A program made the translations under genes and the position numbers. Shown here one piece after another: positions 1-6,608 of a stretch of 14,392 nucleotides of DNA (positions are counted from its first letter, which is position 1; every line of letters starts with the position of its first letter). Source of the DNA: Bacillota bacterium (lineage in GTDB: Bacteria > Vulcanimicrobiota > JAMDEM01); the NCBI GenBank assembly GCA_023486985.1, contig JAMDEM010000043.1, positions 1 through 14,392 of the forward strand, given 5' to 3'. Below the pieces are notes generated by a model, which saw nothing but the letters and a program-made list of their open reading frames with translations, did not search any database and was not told where the DNA came from.

Positions 1-7
1 TTTAGGG

Positions 8-13
8 TATAAT
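8..13 (+). promoter_or_regulatory. Possible -10 element for the archease gene
   Basis: A perfect TATAAT lies 21 bp before the preferred archease ATG at 35. It would place transcription start near position 20 and give a leader of about 15 nt. The -35 region would lie outside the window, so only half of the promoter can be judged, and a chance match in AT-rich DNA is possible. Confidence 0.4.
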
Positions 14-34
14 ATTAAGGCAGAAGTGAAGCTT

Positions 35-451
35 ATGAAAAAATATGAGATGATTGAGCACACGGCAGAGATAGGCATAAAAGCTTACGGTAAAAATGAA
101 GAAGAGCTTTTCAGCAATCTTGCTGAGGGAATGTTTTCTATTACTGCCGGACTTGAGAATGTAAAGCCCGAAGTTTCATGTAATTTTGAAGCCTCGGCAG
201 AGAATGTTCAGGAGCTGGTATTTATGTATCTGAGCAGGCTCCTGTATCTCTTTGAAACAAAAAATATTCTGTTCTGCCGGTTTGAAATTGCCCGGCTTGA
301 ACCTGGCAAAAAAATCACAGGAAAAGCATGGGGTGAAACCTTAAACAGGGAAAAACACAGACTCTTACGAGATATAAAAGCAGTAACTTTTCATAATCTC
401 GAAGTAAAAAAGAACAAGGTGTGGACTGCAAGCGTTATTTTTGATATATGA
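35..451 (+). CDS. Archease, activator of RtcB RNA ligase
   Basis: This encodes a 138-aa archease, a small metal-binding cytoplasmic protein that speeds guanylylation of RtcB and allows multiple turnover. The family signature is visible at both ends: YEMIEHTAEIG at residues 4-14, then near the C-terminus IKAVTFHNLEV and the terminal SVIFDI, whose Asp belongs to the metal/active centre. Length matches the usual 135-145 aa. An in-frame GTG at 26 would add three residues; I prefer ATG at 35 because family members begin about there and the GTG sits very close to the presumed transcription start. The motif is HTAE rather than the common HTAD, a conservative change. rtcB follows on the same strand after 144 bp, which strongly supports the call. 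Confidence 0.9.
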   Translation: MKKYEMIEHTAEIGIKAYGKNEEELFSNLAEGMFSITAGLENVKPEVSCNFEASAENVQELVFMYLSRLLYLFETKNILFCRFEIARLEPGKKITGKAWGETLNREKHRLLRDIKAVTFHNLEVKKNKVWTASVIFDI

Positions 452-490
452 ACACATTCTTTTCAAATATTAATTGTCCTTGCAAACTTC

Positions 491-547
491 TTGTAGTGGC
501 AAAGCTTGCTTTGCTTTTATTATGGAGAGCAAGCTCTCCCACTACAA
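491..547. repeat. REPIN-like double-hairpin inverted repeat
   Basis: The archease-rtcB gap contains a 57-bp element made of two related units in opposite orientation. Outer arms TTGTAGTGG (491-499) and CCACTACAA (539-547) are perfect complements. Inside are two hairpins: 500-513 (CAAAGC, loop TT, GCTTTG) and 525-538 (GAGAGC, loop AA, GCTCTC), separated by an AT-rich spacer of about 10 bp. Read outward to inward, each unit is TTGTAGTGG, three variable bases, AGCTTGCT, then the three complementary bases. The variable bases differ between units (CAA/TTG versus GAG/CTC) but pairing is kept. The GTAG foot, hairpin and inverted doublet match the form of REP/REPIN elements moved by RAYT transposases. 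No transposase is present here. It could also act as an mRNA stabiliser or partial terminator between the two genes. The remaining gap sequence (452-490 and 548-580) shows nothing I can support. Confidence 0.75.
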
Positions 548-595
548 TCTCATTAGTTCTCTGTGCGTCTAACTTTAACTGGGGGGATGATTTCT

Positions 596-2071
596 ATGGC
601 TGTTGAAGCGAAGCAGTCGAAATGGATTGAAAAACTTGAAAGAATTGACGAATTCCGCTGGAAACTCCCAAAGGAACACAAGCCCGGCATGAGGGTTGAC
701 GGCTTAATATATGCAAATGACCGGCTAATGGAAAGCATCGGCCAGGATCAGGCTGTGGAACAGGTTGCCAATGTAGCCTTTCTTCCCGGCATAGTCAAAT
801 ATTCTTTTGCCATGCCGGATATTCACTGGGGCTACGGCTTTCCGGTTGGCGGAGTTGCCGCTACCGATGCAAATACCGGCGTGGTTTCCCCCGGAGGAAT
901 CGGCTTCGATATAAACTGCGGTGTACGTCTTTTAAGAACAAATCTTACCAGGGAAGATGTCATGCCAAGAATCCGCCAGCTTGTTGACCAGCTCTTTGCC
1001 GATATACCCTGCGGCGTGGGCTGCAAGGGAAGAATCGCTGTAAGGGATGAAAAAGAATTCAAAAAAGTACTTCTTCTGGGTGCCCGCTGGGCGGTAAAAC
1101 ACGGATACGGCTGGGACGAAGACCTGGAGGTTACTGAAGCAGGAGGAGAGTTAGCCGGGGCTGATACTGACAGGGTAAGCCGGGAGGCTTACAAAAGAGG
1201 CAGTGCCCAGCTTGGAACTTTAGGCGCAGGCAACCACTTCCTGGAAGTCCAGCAGGTAATGGAGATTTATGATGAGAGCGCGGCTGAAATTCTTGGAATC
1301 TTTAAAGGACAGGTGACCATTCTAATCCACACCGGATCAAGGGGGCTGGGCCACCAGATTTGCACAGATTATCTGATGGTGATGGGAAGGGCTTTGCAAA
1401 AATACGGAATCGAAGTTCCCGACCGTCAGCTTGCCTGTGCGCCGGTTAACTCGCCTGAGGGGCAGGATTATCTTGCCGCTATGTCCTGCGGGGCGAACTT
1501 TGCCTGGGCAAACAGACAGGCTATTGCCAACTGGGCAAGAGGCTCCTTTGAAAAGGTCTTTGGAAAACCGGCGGAAAAACTTGGCATCCATCAAATTTAT
1601 GATGTCGCCCACAACATCGCCAAAATGGAAGAATATGTTATTGACGGTAAAAAAATGAAACTCTGCATCCACCGAAAAGGAGCAACACGGGCTTTTCCGC
1701 CGGGCAATCCGGAAATTCCCGAAAGGTACAGGAAAATTGGCCAGCCGGTTCTTGTGCCCGGCGATATGGGCAGATATTCCTTCCTCCTCGCGGGAACACA
1801 GCAGGCATGGGAAGAAAGCTTTGCAAGCACCTGCCACGGCGCGGGAAGACTTATGAGCCGGGGGCAGGCAAAAAGATCGGTAAAAGGGAAAGACCTTCAG
1901 AAAGACCTTGAAGATAAAGGCATATATGTGAGAGGAACATCATGGGAATCCCTTGCTGAAGAAGCACCAGAGGCATACAAGGATGTAAGAGATGTGGTAG
2001 AGGTCTGCCACGGCGCGGGACTTTCCAGAAAGATTGCCCGCATGAAGCCGCTTGGAGTAATAAAAGGATGA
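596..2071 (+). CDS. rtcB: RtcB, tRNA-splicing/RNA-repair ligase
   Basis: RtcB joins RNA 2',3'-cyclic phosphate or 3'-phosphate ends to 5'-hydroxyl ends using GTP and Mn2+, in tRNA splicing or RNA repair. From ATG 596 the protein has 491 aa. All expected active-site residues are present: D105 and C108 in GFDINCGVR, N213 and H214 in GAGNHFLEV, H245 in HTGSRGLGH, H339 in DVAHNIAK, and the guanylate-accepting H414 in CHGAGR. Each sits 10-11 residues after its Pyrococcus counterpart, so the protein is intact and has no intein. It ends in the usual PLGVIKG. GTG 563 and ATG 587 are in frame, but the G-run at 581-586 lies 9 nt before ATG 596, which I therefore choose. Archease precedes it, and a DUF2283 gene starts 3 bp after its stop. 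Confidence 0.97.
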   Translation: MAVEAKQSKWIEKLERIDEFRWKLPKEHKPGMRVDGLIYANDRLMESIGQDQAVEQVANVAFLPGIVKYSFAMPDIHWGYGFPVGGVAATDANTGVVSPGGIGFDINCGVRLLRTNLTREDVMPRIRQLVDQLFADIPCGVGCKGRIAVRDEKEFKKVLLLGARWAVKHGYGWDEDLEVTEAGGELAGADTDRVSREAYKRGSAQLGTLGAGNHFLEVQQVMEIYDESAAEILGIFKGQVTILIHTGSRGLGHQICTDYLMVMGRALQKYGIEVPDRQLACAPVNSPEGQDYLAAMSCGANFAWANRQAIANWARGSFEKVFGKPAEKLGIHQIYDVAHNIAKMEEYVIDGKKMKLCIHRKGATRAFPPGNPEIPERYRKIGQPVLVPGDMGRYSFLLAGTQQAWEESFASTCHGAGRLMSRGQAKRSVKGKDLQKDLEDKGIYVRGTSWESLAEEAPEAYKDVRDVVEVCHGAGLSRKIARMKPLGVIKG

Positions 2072-2074
2072 AAA

Positions 2075-2278
2075 ATGCTTATTTCATATAATGAAAAAGA
2101 AGACATCCTGCGGATACAGCTTAAAGATGAGGGTCCGCAGGATGTGATAAACGTTGGCAGCGGAATTTCAATAGAACTTGACATAAATGAAAATCCTCTT
2201 GCTCTTGAAATTAAAAACGCAAGCCGCATTCAAAAGCCGGAGGAAATTCTTAAAGTTAAGATTAAATTTGAAAGTTAA
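2075..2278 (+). CDS. DUF2283 family small protein
   Basis: This is a 67-aa protein of the DUF2283 type. The family pattern is visible: MLISYNEKEDILRIQL at the start, a central turn with GISIELDINENPLALEI, then a NASRI segment that resembles the usual EI-x-x-A-S ending. These proteins are short, beta-rich, cytoplasmic and of unknown role, and often sit near toxin-antitoxin or housekeeping genes. The ATG lies 3 bp after the rtcB stop, and its Shine-Dalgarno AAAGGATG is formed by the last rtcB codons (2063-2070), so the two are almost certainly co-transcribed and translationally coupled. Its stop overlaps by 4 bp the stop of the gene arriving from the other strand. No toxin partner is visible. 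The family call is fairly sure; the function is unknown. Confidence 0.75.
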   Translation: MLISYNEKEDILRIQLKDEGPQDVINVGSGISIELDINENPLALEIKNASRIQKPEEILKVKIKFES

Positions 2279-2496
2279 GCTCTTGATTTTTTAAGTTTTT
2301 GGTCAACTTTCTGGCGCTCTTTTTCTCCCTCAGCCCAGTAAAGAGGATTGGTCTTGCACTTCTCAAGACCCGGGCATATCCGGCATCTTCTCTGCTTGAT
2401 ATTTATGCCTCGTGCTCTTCTGTCAATACAGTCCGGATCGAAAAAGACAAAATTATCAAAATTCTTTTCAAGATAAACGTCACTGTATTCGTACAT
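2275..2496 (-). CDS. Unrecognised 73-aa four-cysteine protein
   Basis: I do not recognise this protein. The start is ATG at 2496-2494, preceded by a very strong Shine-Dalgarno AGAGGTGA with about 5 nt spacing; the open frame extends to 2571, but this ribosome binding site decides the start. The 73 residues begin with an acidic and aromatic stretch (YEYSDVYLEKNFDNFVFF). Four cysteines follow at 23, 38, 41 and 47 (C-x14-C-x2-C-x5-C, including RRCRICPGLEKC). The end is a charged KERQKVDQKLKKSRA tail. The cysteine spacing suggests a small zinc or Fe-S binding fold, and the basic residues around it would allow nucleic-acid contact; both are inference. It is the last gene of the ileS transcription unit and runs tail to tail into DUF2283 with a 4-bp overlap. 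Confidence 0.75.
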   Translation of the reverse strand: MYEYSDVYLEKNFDNFVFFDPDCIDRRARGINIKQRRCRICPGLEKCKTNPLYWAEGEKERQKVDQKLKKSRA

Positions 2497-2516
2497 GATA
2501 TCACCTCTCTTTTCTT

Positions 2517-3125
2517 TTATCTTCGTCCGTAAACCCTTCTTGAAAGGGGAACATCCAGAATTTCCTTCCATATTATACCATTTATTACGGAATTTTCCGA
2601 AAGTTTAACTCCTGCTGCATCATGAACTTCTTTTTTTGCTGTTCTTCCGTCCGCTATTTTGTCAGCCGCCTGAAAATCCGGTGCTCTGGAAGTTTTAAAG
2701 TCTGCCGCTTTCTTCTTCTCTTTTGCCTCAAAAAAATCAAGGTCTATCATATCCCTTAACTGGGGTTCGGAAAAAATTTCTTTAAGTCTTTCAATATTAA
2801 CATAATTTGGTAAATCCTCAATTTTAACATTGCCTGAATTTAAGGCTTCAACATTAAAACATTCCTTTATCTGCCCGGGATTCAAATTAAGTTTTATCAG
2901 GTCCCAGTTTACCGGAAACGGCCGGTGACGCCTGTAAATATTTTCCGTGATGTAAGGTTTTGCGCCTGGCTGGATGGATGACAGATTTGCGCTCCTTAAC
3001 TCACTAACCATTTCCTGGATTGATTCGGTAGAACTAATAGATTGGACAGTGACCTTGCCGGAAATAGCTTTTCCGACAAAGGAAAAAATTATCACAATTA
3101 TCACAAAAAATGTGAGTATATCCAT
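2517..3125 (-). CDS. Unrecognised 202-aa single-helix membrane protein
   Basis: I do not recognise a family. The first 18 residues (MDILTFFVIIVIIFSFVG) form one hydrophobic helix, followed by lysines at 19 and 24. With an Asp at position 2 and positive charge after the helix, the positive-inside rule suggests a membrane anchor with the C-terminal 175 residues in the cytoplasm. No signal-peptidase or lipobox site is evident. The soluble part has a proline and basic patch (RRHRPFPVNW near 65), a region of short leucine and isoleucine helices (PNYVNIERLKEIFSEPQLRDMIDL), a Lys/Ala/Glu-rich linker, and a basic end. ATG 3125 is preceded by GGTAGGAG, which overlaps the end of ileS; only 6 bp separate the genes, so they are co-transcribed. 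A role linked to tRNA charging is not implied by sequence. Confidence 0.75.
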   Translation of the reverse strand: MDILTFFVIIVIIFSFVGKAISGKVTVQSISSTESIQEMVSELRSANLSSIQPGAKPYITENIYRRHRPFPVNWDLIKLNLNPGQIKECFNVEALNSGNVKIEDLPNYVNIERLKEIFSEPQLRDMIDLDFFEAKEKKKAADFKTSRAPDFQAADKIADGRTAKKEVHDAAGVKLSENSVINGIIWKEILDVPLSRRVYGRR

Positions 3126-3131
3126 AATCTC

Positions 3132-6100
3132 CTACCTCTTGCGGTAAATGGCTATTAAAGCTTTCTGGTCGTTTATGCTCCATTCCTTCTCAATGTCCCA
3201 GTCAAGTTTTAATTCTTTTGAATCTATCTGAAGGACCAGGCACTCGCTCATAATATATTCCCTGTAAGCATTCACTGCGTCTTCTAATTCTTTGCCTGAT
3301 TCTATCTTTACATATATCCTGTCCGTAAGGTCATAATCTGCCGTCTTTCTCATAAACTGGATTTTATTGACAAGCTCCCTTGCATAGCCTTCGTTCCTGA
3401 GATCCGTGTCAATTTCTTTGGAGATAACCGCAGCAATATCGCCTTCCTGGAATGAAGCATAGCCTTCTTTATCCACAAGCTCGATATTAAGATCTTCGGG
3501 AAGAATCTCAATTTCTTCGCCGTCTAAAGCAAACTGATATTTCCCTTTTTTCTTTAATTCCGTAACTATTGAAACAGGCAAAGCCTTCTCCGCATGCGCT
3601 TTTATCCGGTTTATCAACTGTTTATATTTAGGACCCAAGGTTTCAAATTTAATTTTCACGGAATAATCAACAAATTCAGAGGGGTCATCAGATGCTTTTA
3701 AATCTTTCAGATTGATTTCCCCTTTAATAAGCTGGCGGAATTCCTCTCTTTTTAATGACAAGAGTGCTTTTTCGCTGCAAACATACATCTCTTTCAATGG
3801 CTGCCTTACCTTTATCTTTGCCTTGTTCCTGGCGGCAAGTCCGACGGATACTATCTTTCTTACTTCTTTCATCTCTTCCTCAAGAGACAAATCAATCAGG
3901 CTTTCGCCTGCAACGGGAAAATTGCAAAGATGAACGCTTTCCGGCTCTTCCGGACTGATATTTCTTACCAGATTCTGGTACATTTCTTCCGCGATAAAGG
4001 GAGTGAAAGGGGCAATCATCTTAGCCGTATCAACCAGAAGATTATACTGAATCATATAAGTTGAAATCTTATCATCGGTAAATTCAGAACCCCATGCTCT
4101 TTTTCGTGAATTCCTTAAATACCAGTTGCTCAGGTCATCCACGAATTCAGCAATAAGCCTGGTTGCCGGGGTTATATCATACTTATCAAGATATTGAGTA
4201 ACGCCTTTTAAGGTGCTGTTAAATCTTGAAAGAATCCATTTATCAAGAATATTGTCAAACTTCGTCCATCCTTTATATTTTAAGGGTTCAAAGCCGTCAA
4301 TGCTTGCATATGTGACAAAGAAACTGTAAAGATTTTTTACCGTACCCAGAAACTTGTTAACCACTTCCTGTATGGCATCATATCCTATCCTTCTTGAATT
4401 CCACGGGTTTGTAGCAGAATAAAGATACCATCTTACTGCGTCTGCGCCGAATTTTTCCACCATATAGTCGGTATCAACCATGTTTCCCTTGCTCTTGGAC
4501 ATCTTTATGCCGTCTTTATCAAGACCAAGGCCTGTAACCAGGCAGTTTTTATAGCAGGATTCCCCGTAAAGAATAGTGCTGGTGGCAAGAAGGGTATAAA
4601 ACCAGCCTCTTGTCTGATCCTGGGCTTCAGAGATAAAATCAGCCGGGAAACTTCTCCTGAAAATTTCCTGATTATCAAAGGGATAGTGCCACTGGGCTGT
4701 GTGCATGCACCCGGAATCAAACCAGCAGTCAATAACTTCGGGATTCCTCTTCATCAAAGAGCCGCATTCCTTGCAGATAAGCTCCAGCTCGTCAATATAA
4801 GGCTTGTGAAGCTCAACCTTACGGGCTGCTTCTTTATCTTTCGCGAAGCCTGCAAGTTCTTCACGGCTTCCGATGCTCACTAATTTCCGGCAGCCGCTGC
4901 ATTCCCAGATGTTAAGCGGCGTTCCCCAGTACCTGTCCCGGCTGATTGCCCAGTCGGTAAGGTTATTAAGGAAATCTCCAAACCGCCCTTCACCGATATA
5001 TTCCGGATACCAGTTGATTTTTTTATTGTTTTCAAGAATTTTATCTTTTACCTTTGTAGTGGCAATAAACCATGAATCTCTTGCATAATAAAGAAGGGGG
5101 GTTTCACATCTCCAGCAGAACGGATAATCATGCTCATAAAGTTCAACCAGGAAAAGACTGCCGGCTGATTTGAGGTCCTTAATTATCAGCTTGTCGGCAT
5201 CTTTTATAAACATACCGAGGTATTTTGGAGCCTCTACGGTAAATTTGCCGTTAAGGTCAACGGGTTGAACCACTGGAAGTCCGTATTTCTTCCCCATATT
5301 ATAGTCATCTTCTCCAAAGGCAGGGGCAATATGGACTATTCCCGTGCCTTCCGTTAAAGTTACAAAATCAGCATCTATCACATACCAGGCTTTTTTCTCT
5401 CCCTTATAAACATCAAAAAGAGGCTCATATTCAATGCCGAGAATTTCTTCGCCCTTAAATGTTTTTAAAACCTGATATTCGACTTTTGCCTTGCCGAAAA
5501 TTTCATCAACCAGGGATCCGGCAAGAATCAGTCTTTCTTTACCTTCAACCAGAACCTCCGCATAATCATAATCACGATTAACAGCCAGGGCAACATTGGC
5601 AGGAAGAGTCCAGGGAGTGGTTGTCCAGACAAGAAAGAACCTGTTTTCACCGCCTTTAATCTTCATTTTAACATACAGTGACGGGTCTTTTACCAGCTTA
5701 TAACCCTGCGAAAGCTCGTGGGAGGAAAGAGTTGTCTCGCACCTCGGGCAGAAAGGAACTATCTTATGCCCTTTATAGAGAAGCCCTTTATCCCATATCT
5801 GCTTGAGAATCCACCAGAGGGATTCTATATAATAGTCTTCGCATGTAACATAAGGATCTTTTAAATCAATCCAGAAAGCATAGCGCTCAAGCATTTCTTC
5901 CCATTCATTTTTATACTTAAAGACGCTTTTGCGGCATTCCTCGTTGAATTTAACCATGCCGTATTTTTCAATATCCTGCTTGTTTTTAAGACCAAGAGCT
6001 TTTTCAACTTCCAGTTCAACAGGCAAGCCGTGCGTATCCCATCCGCCTTTTCTTCTCACCAGATAACCTTTCATGGTTTTATACCGGGGGAAAAGGTCTT

Positions 6101-6290
6101 TCATAACTCTCGGCATTAAATGCCCCGCATGGGGAACCCCGTTTGCAGTGGGCGGGCCCTCATAAAATATATATTCCGGCGCATTCTGCCTTATGACAAC
6201 GGACTTTTCAAAAATTGAATTTTTCTTCCAGAATTCCAGTATCTTTTTTTCATCCCGCGGATCAATTTTTCCGCTTGCCTTATCAAACAC
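3132..6290 (-). CDS. ileS: Isoleucyl-tRNA synthetase, type 2 (IleS2-like)
   Basis: This 1052-aa class I synthetase charges tRNA-Ile with isoleucine and hydrolyses mischarged valine. The nucleotide-binding HxGH motif is HAGH at 54-57, inside YEGPPTANGVPHAGH, and KMSKS is at 596-600. The editing domain lies between them (WTTTPWTLP at 222-230, GTGIVHIAPAFGEDDY at 315-330). Cysteine pairs occur at 181/184, 392/395, 464/467 and 506/509. The YEGPPTANG and RRKGGWDTHGLPVELEVEK stretches, and the length, fit the IleS2 clade (eukaryote-like, as in Thermus) rather than E. coli-type IleS1; that clade is generally mupirocin-tolerant. The start is GTG at 6290, with AGGAGGAG 7 nt upstream. The leader is about 35 nt, too short for a T-box. 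Two small genes follow in the same unit. Confidence 0.97.
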   Translation of the reverse strand: MFDKASGKIDPRDEKKILEFWKKNSIFEKSVVIRQNAPEYIFYEGPPTANGVPHAGHLMPRVMKDLFPRYKTMKGYLVRRKGGWDTHGLPVELEVEKALGLKNKQDIEKYGMVKFNEECRKSVFKYKNEWEEMLERYAFWIDLKDPYVTCEDYYIESLWWILKQIWDKGLLYKGHKIVPFCPRCETTLSSHELSQGYKLVKDPSLYVKMKIKGGENRFFLVWTTTPWTLPANVALAVNRDYDYAEVLVEGKERLILAGSLVDEIFGKAKVEYQVLKTFKGEEILGIEYEPLFDVYKGEKKAWYVIDADFVTLTEGTGIVHIAPAFGEDDYNMGKKYGLPVVQPVDLNGKFTVEAPKYLGMFIKDADKLIIKDLKSAGSLFLVELYEHDYPFCWRCETPLLYYARDSWFIATTKVKDKILENNKKINWYPEYIGEGRFGDFLNNLTDWAISRDRYWGTPLNIWECSGCRKLVSIGSREELAGFAKDKEAARKVELHKPYIDELELICKECGSLMKRNPEVIDCWFDSGCMHTAQWHYPFDNQEIFRRSFPADFISEAQDQTRGWFYTLLATSTILYGESCYKNCLVTGLGLDKDGIKMSKSKGNMVDTDYMVEKFGADAVRWYLYSATNPWNSRRIGYDAIQEVVNKFLGTVKNLYSFFVTYASIDGFEPLKYKGWTKFDNILDKWILSRFNSTLKGVTQYLDKYDITPATRLIAEFVDDLSNWYLRNSRKRAWGSEFTDDKISTYMIQYNLLVDTAKMIAPFTPFIAEEMYQNLVRNISPEEPESVHLCNFPVAGESLIDLSLEEEMKEVRKIVSVGLAARNKAKIKVRQPLKEMYVCSEKALLSLKREEFRQLIKGEINLKDLKASDDPSEFVDYSVKIKFETLGPKYKQLINRIKAHAEKALPVSIVTELKKKGKYQFALDGEEIEILPEDLNIELVDKEGYASFQEGDIAAVISKEIDTDLRNEGYARELVNKIQFMRKTADYDLTDRIYVKIESGKELEDAVNAYREYIMSECLVLQIDSKELKLDWDIEKEWSINDQKALIAIYRKR

Positions 6291-6331
6291 AAAGACTCCT
6301 CCTGATGCATATTTGTCGTGGGACGCAATTA

Positions 6332-6363
6332 ATTATATTAGCATAGGGGTCATAAAAAGTCAA
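6332..6363 (-). promoter_or_regulatory. Promoter of ileS (leftward)
   Basis: On the minus strand TTGACT (6363-6358) is followed after 17 bp by TAATAT (6340-6335), which carries a TG one base upstream as an extended -10. A perfect TATAAT overlaps at 6337-6332 but would need a 20-bp spacer. Transcription would start near 6325, giving a leader of about 35 nt before the GTG at 6290. The -35 lies 11 bp from the -35 of the rightward promoter, so the two polymerase sites are back to back and may compete or share an operator. Confidence 0.65.
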
Positions 6364-6374
6364 TGCAAATTTTG

Positions 6375-6403
6375 TTGACAAACAGCGCCATTAATGGTAA
6401 AAT
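6375..6403 (+). promoter_or_regulatory. Near-consensus sigma-70-type promoter (rightward)
   Basis: TTGACA at 6375-6380 is a perfect -35. After exactly 17 bp comes TAAAAT at 6398-6403, a five-of-six match to the -10. Transcription would begin near 6410, 29 nt before the start codon of the 25-codon ORF. No other credible promoter lies before the phosphatase gene at 6609, so this is probably its promoter too. Confidence 0.8.
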
Positions 6404-6438
6404 TTAGGTTGTGACAGAATTTACAAGGAGGATGCCCA

Positions 6439-6516
6439 ATGGCTTATGAAGTTATTTTAGTTGAGAATATCAAATTTATCGAATCCTTCTTTCGTTACAA
6501 TGGCGTCCAGAATTGA
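6439..6516 (+). CDS. Small 25-aa ORF, possible leader peptide or small protein
   Basis: A 25-codon frame starts at ATG 6439 and ends with TGA at 6514-6516. It is preceded by AAGGAGGA (6425-6432), a near-perfect Shine-Dalgarno with about 6 nt spacing, and lies just downstream of a near-consensus promoter. The peptide is mixed (starts MAYEVILVENIKF, ends FFRYNGVQN), has no clear membrane segment, and carries four Phe, two Tyr and three Ile. There is no run of one residue as in classic amino-acid leader peptides. An intrinsic terminator follows 25 bp later. It may be a genuine small protein, a leader peptide whose translation influences the terminator, or the start of a lost longer gene; downstream frames show no continuation that I can see. 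Translation is likely, function unknown. Confidence 0.55.
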   Translation: MAYEVILVENIKFIESFFRYNGVQN

Positions 6517-6541
6517 TTTAACAAAGTAACAAAGCTTTTCC

Positions 6542-6571
6542 AGGTTTGCATTCAGGCAAGCCTATTTTTTT
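6542..6571 (+). terminator. Intrinsic terminator inside the leader of the sensor phosphatase gene
   Basis: AGGTTTGC (6542-6549) pairs with GCAAGCCT (6556-6563): eight base pairs including one G-U, around a 6-nt loop ATTCAG. It is followed by A and seven T (6565-6571). This is a textbook Rho-independent terminator. It ends 37 bp before the next start codon, with no promoter in between, so either it closes a short unit of about 160 nt or it acts as an attenuator. I could not find a convincing antiterminator strand. Confidence 0.8.
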
Positions 6572-6608
6572 AATATCCCCTCATTCCTGCTGAAAGAGAT
6601 GAAGATTG

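Noticed and set aside
441..473. Possible promoter for rtcB (TTGATA ... TATTAA)
   Set aside because: The spacer is 21 bp, the -10 is poor, and part of it lies in the archease coding end. rtcB is more simply read with archease.
1337..1837. 166-aa open frame on the minus strand inside rtcB
   Set aside because: It lies wholly opposite an intact, highly conserved gene, has no ribosome site, and its translation resembles no protein family.
2284..2303. Weak hairpin with T runs near the DUF2283 / four-cysteine gene junction
   Set aside because: The stem is five pairs with one G-T and AT-rich, and it lies inside coding sequence of the minus-strand gene; not convincing as a terminator.
2497..2571. 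25-residue N-terminal extension of the four-cysteine protein
   Set aside because: A strong AGAGGTGA ribosome site sits directly before the internal ATG at 2496, and the extension overlaps the end of the upstream 202-aa gene.
6291..6330. T-box leader before ileS
   Set aside because: The leader predicted from the promoter is only about 35 nt, has no specifier stem or terminator, and lacks a T-box sequence.
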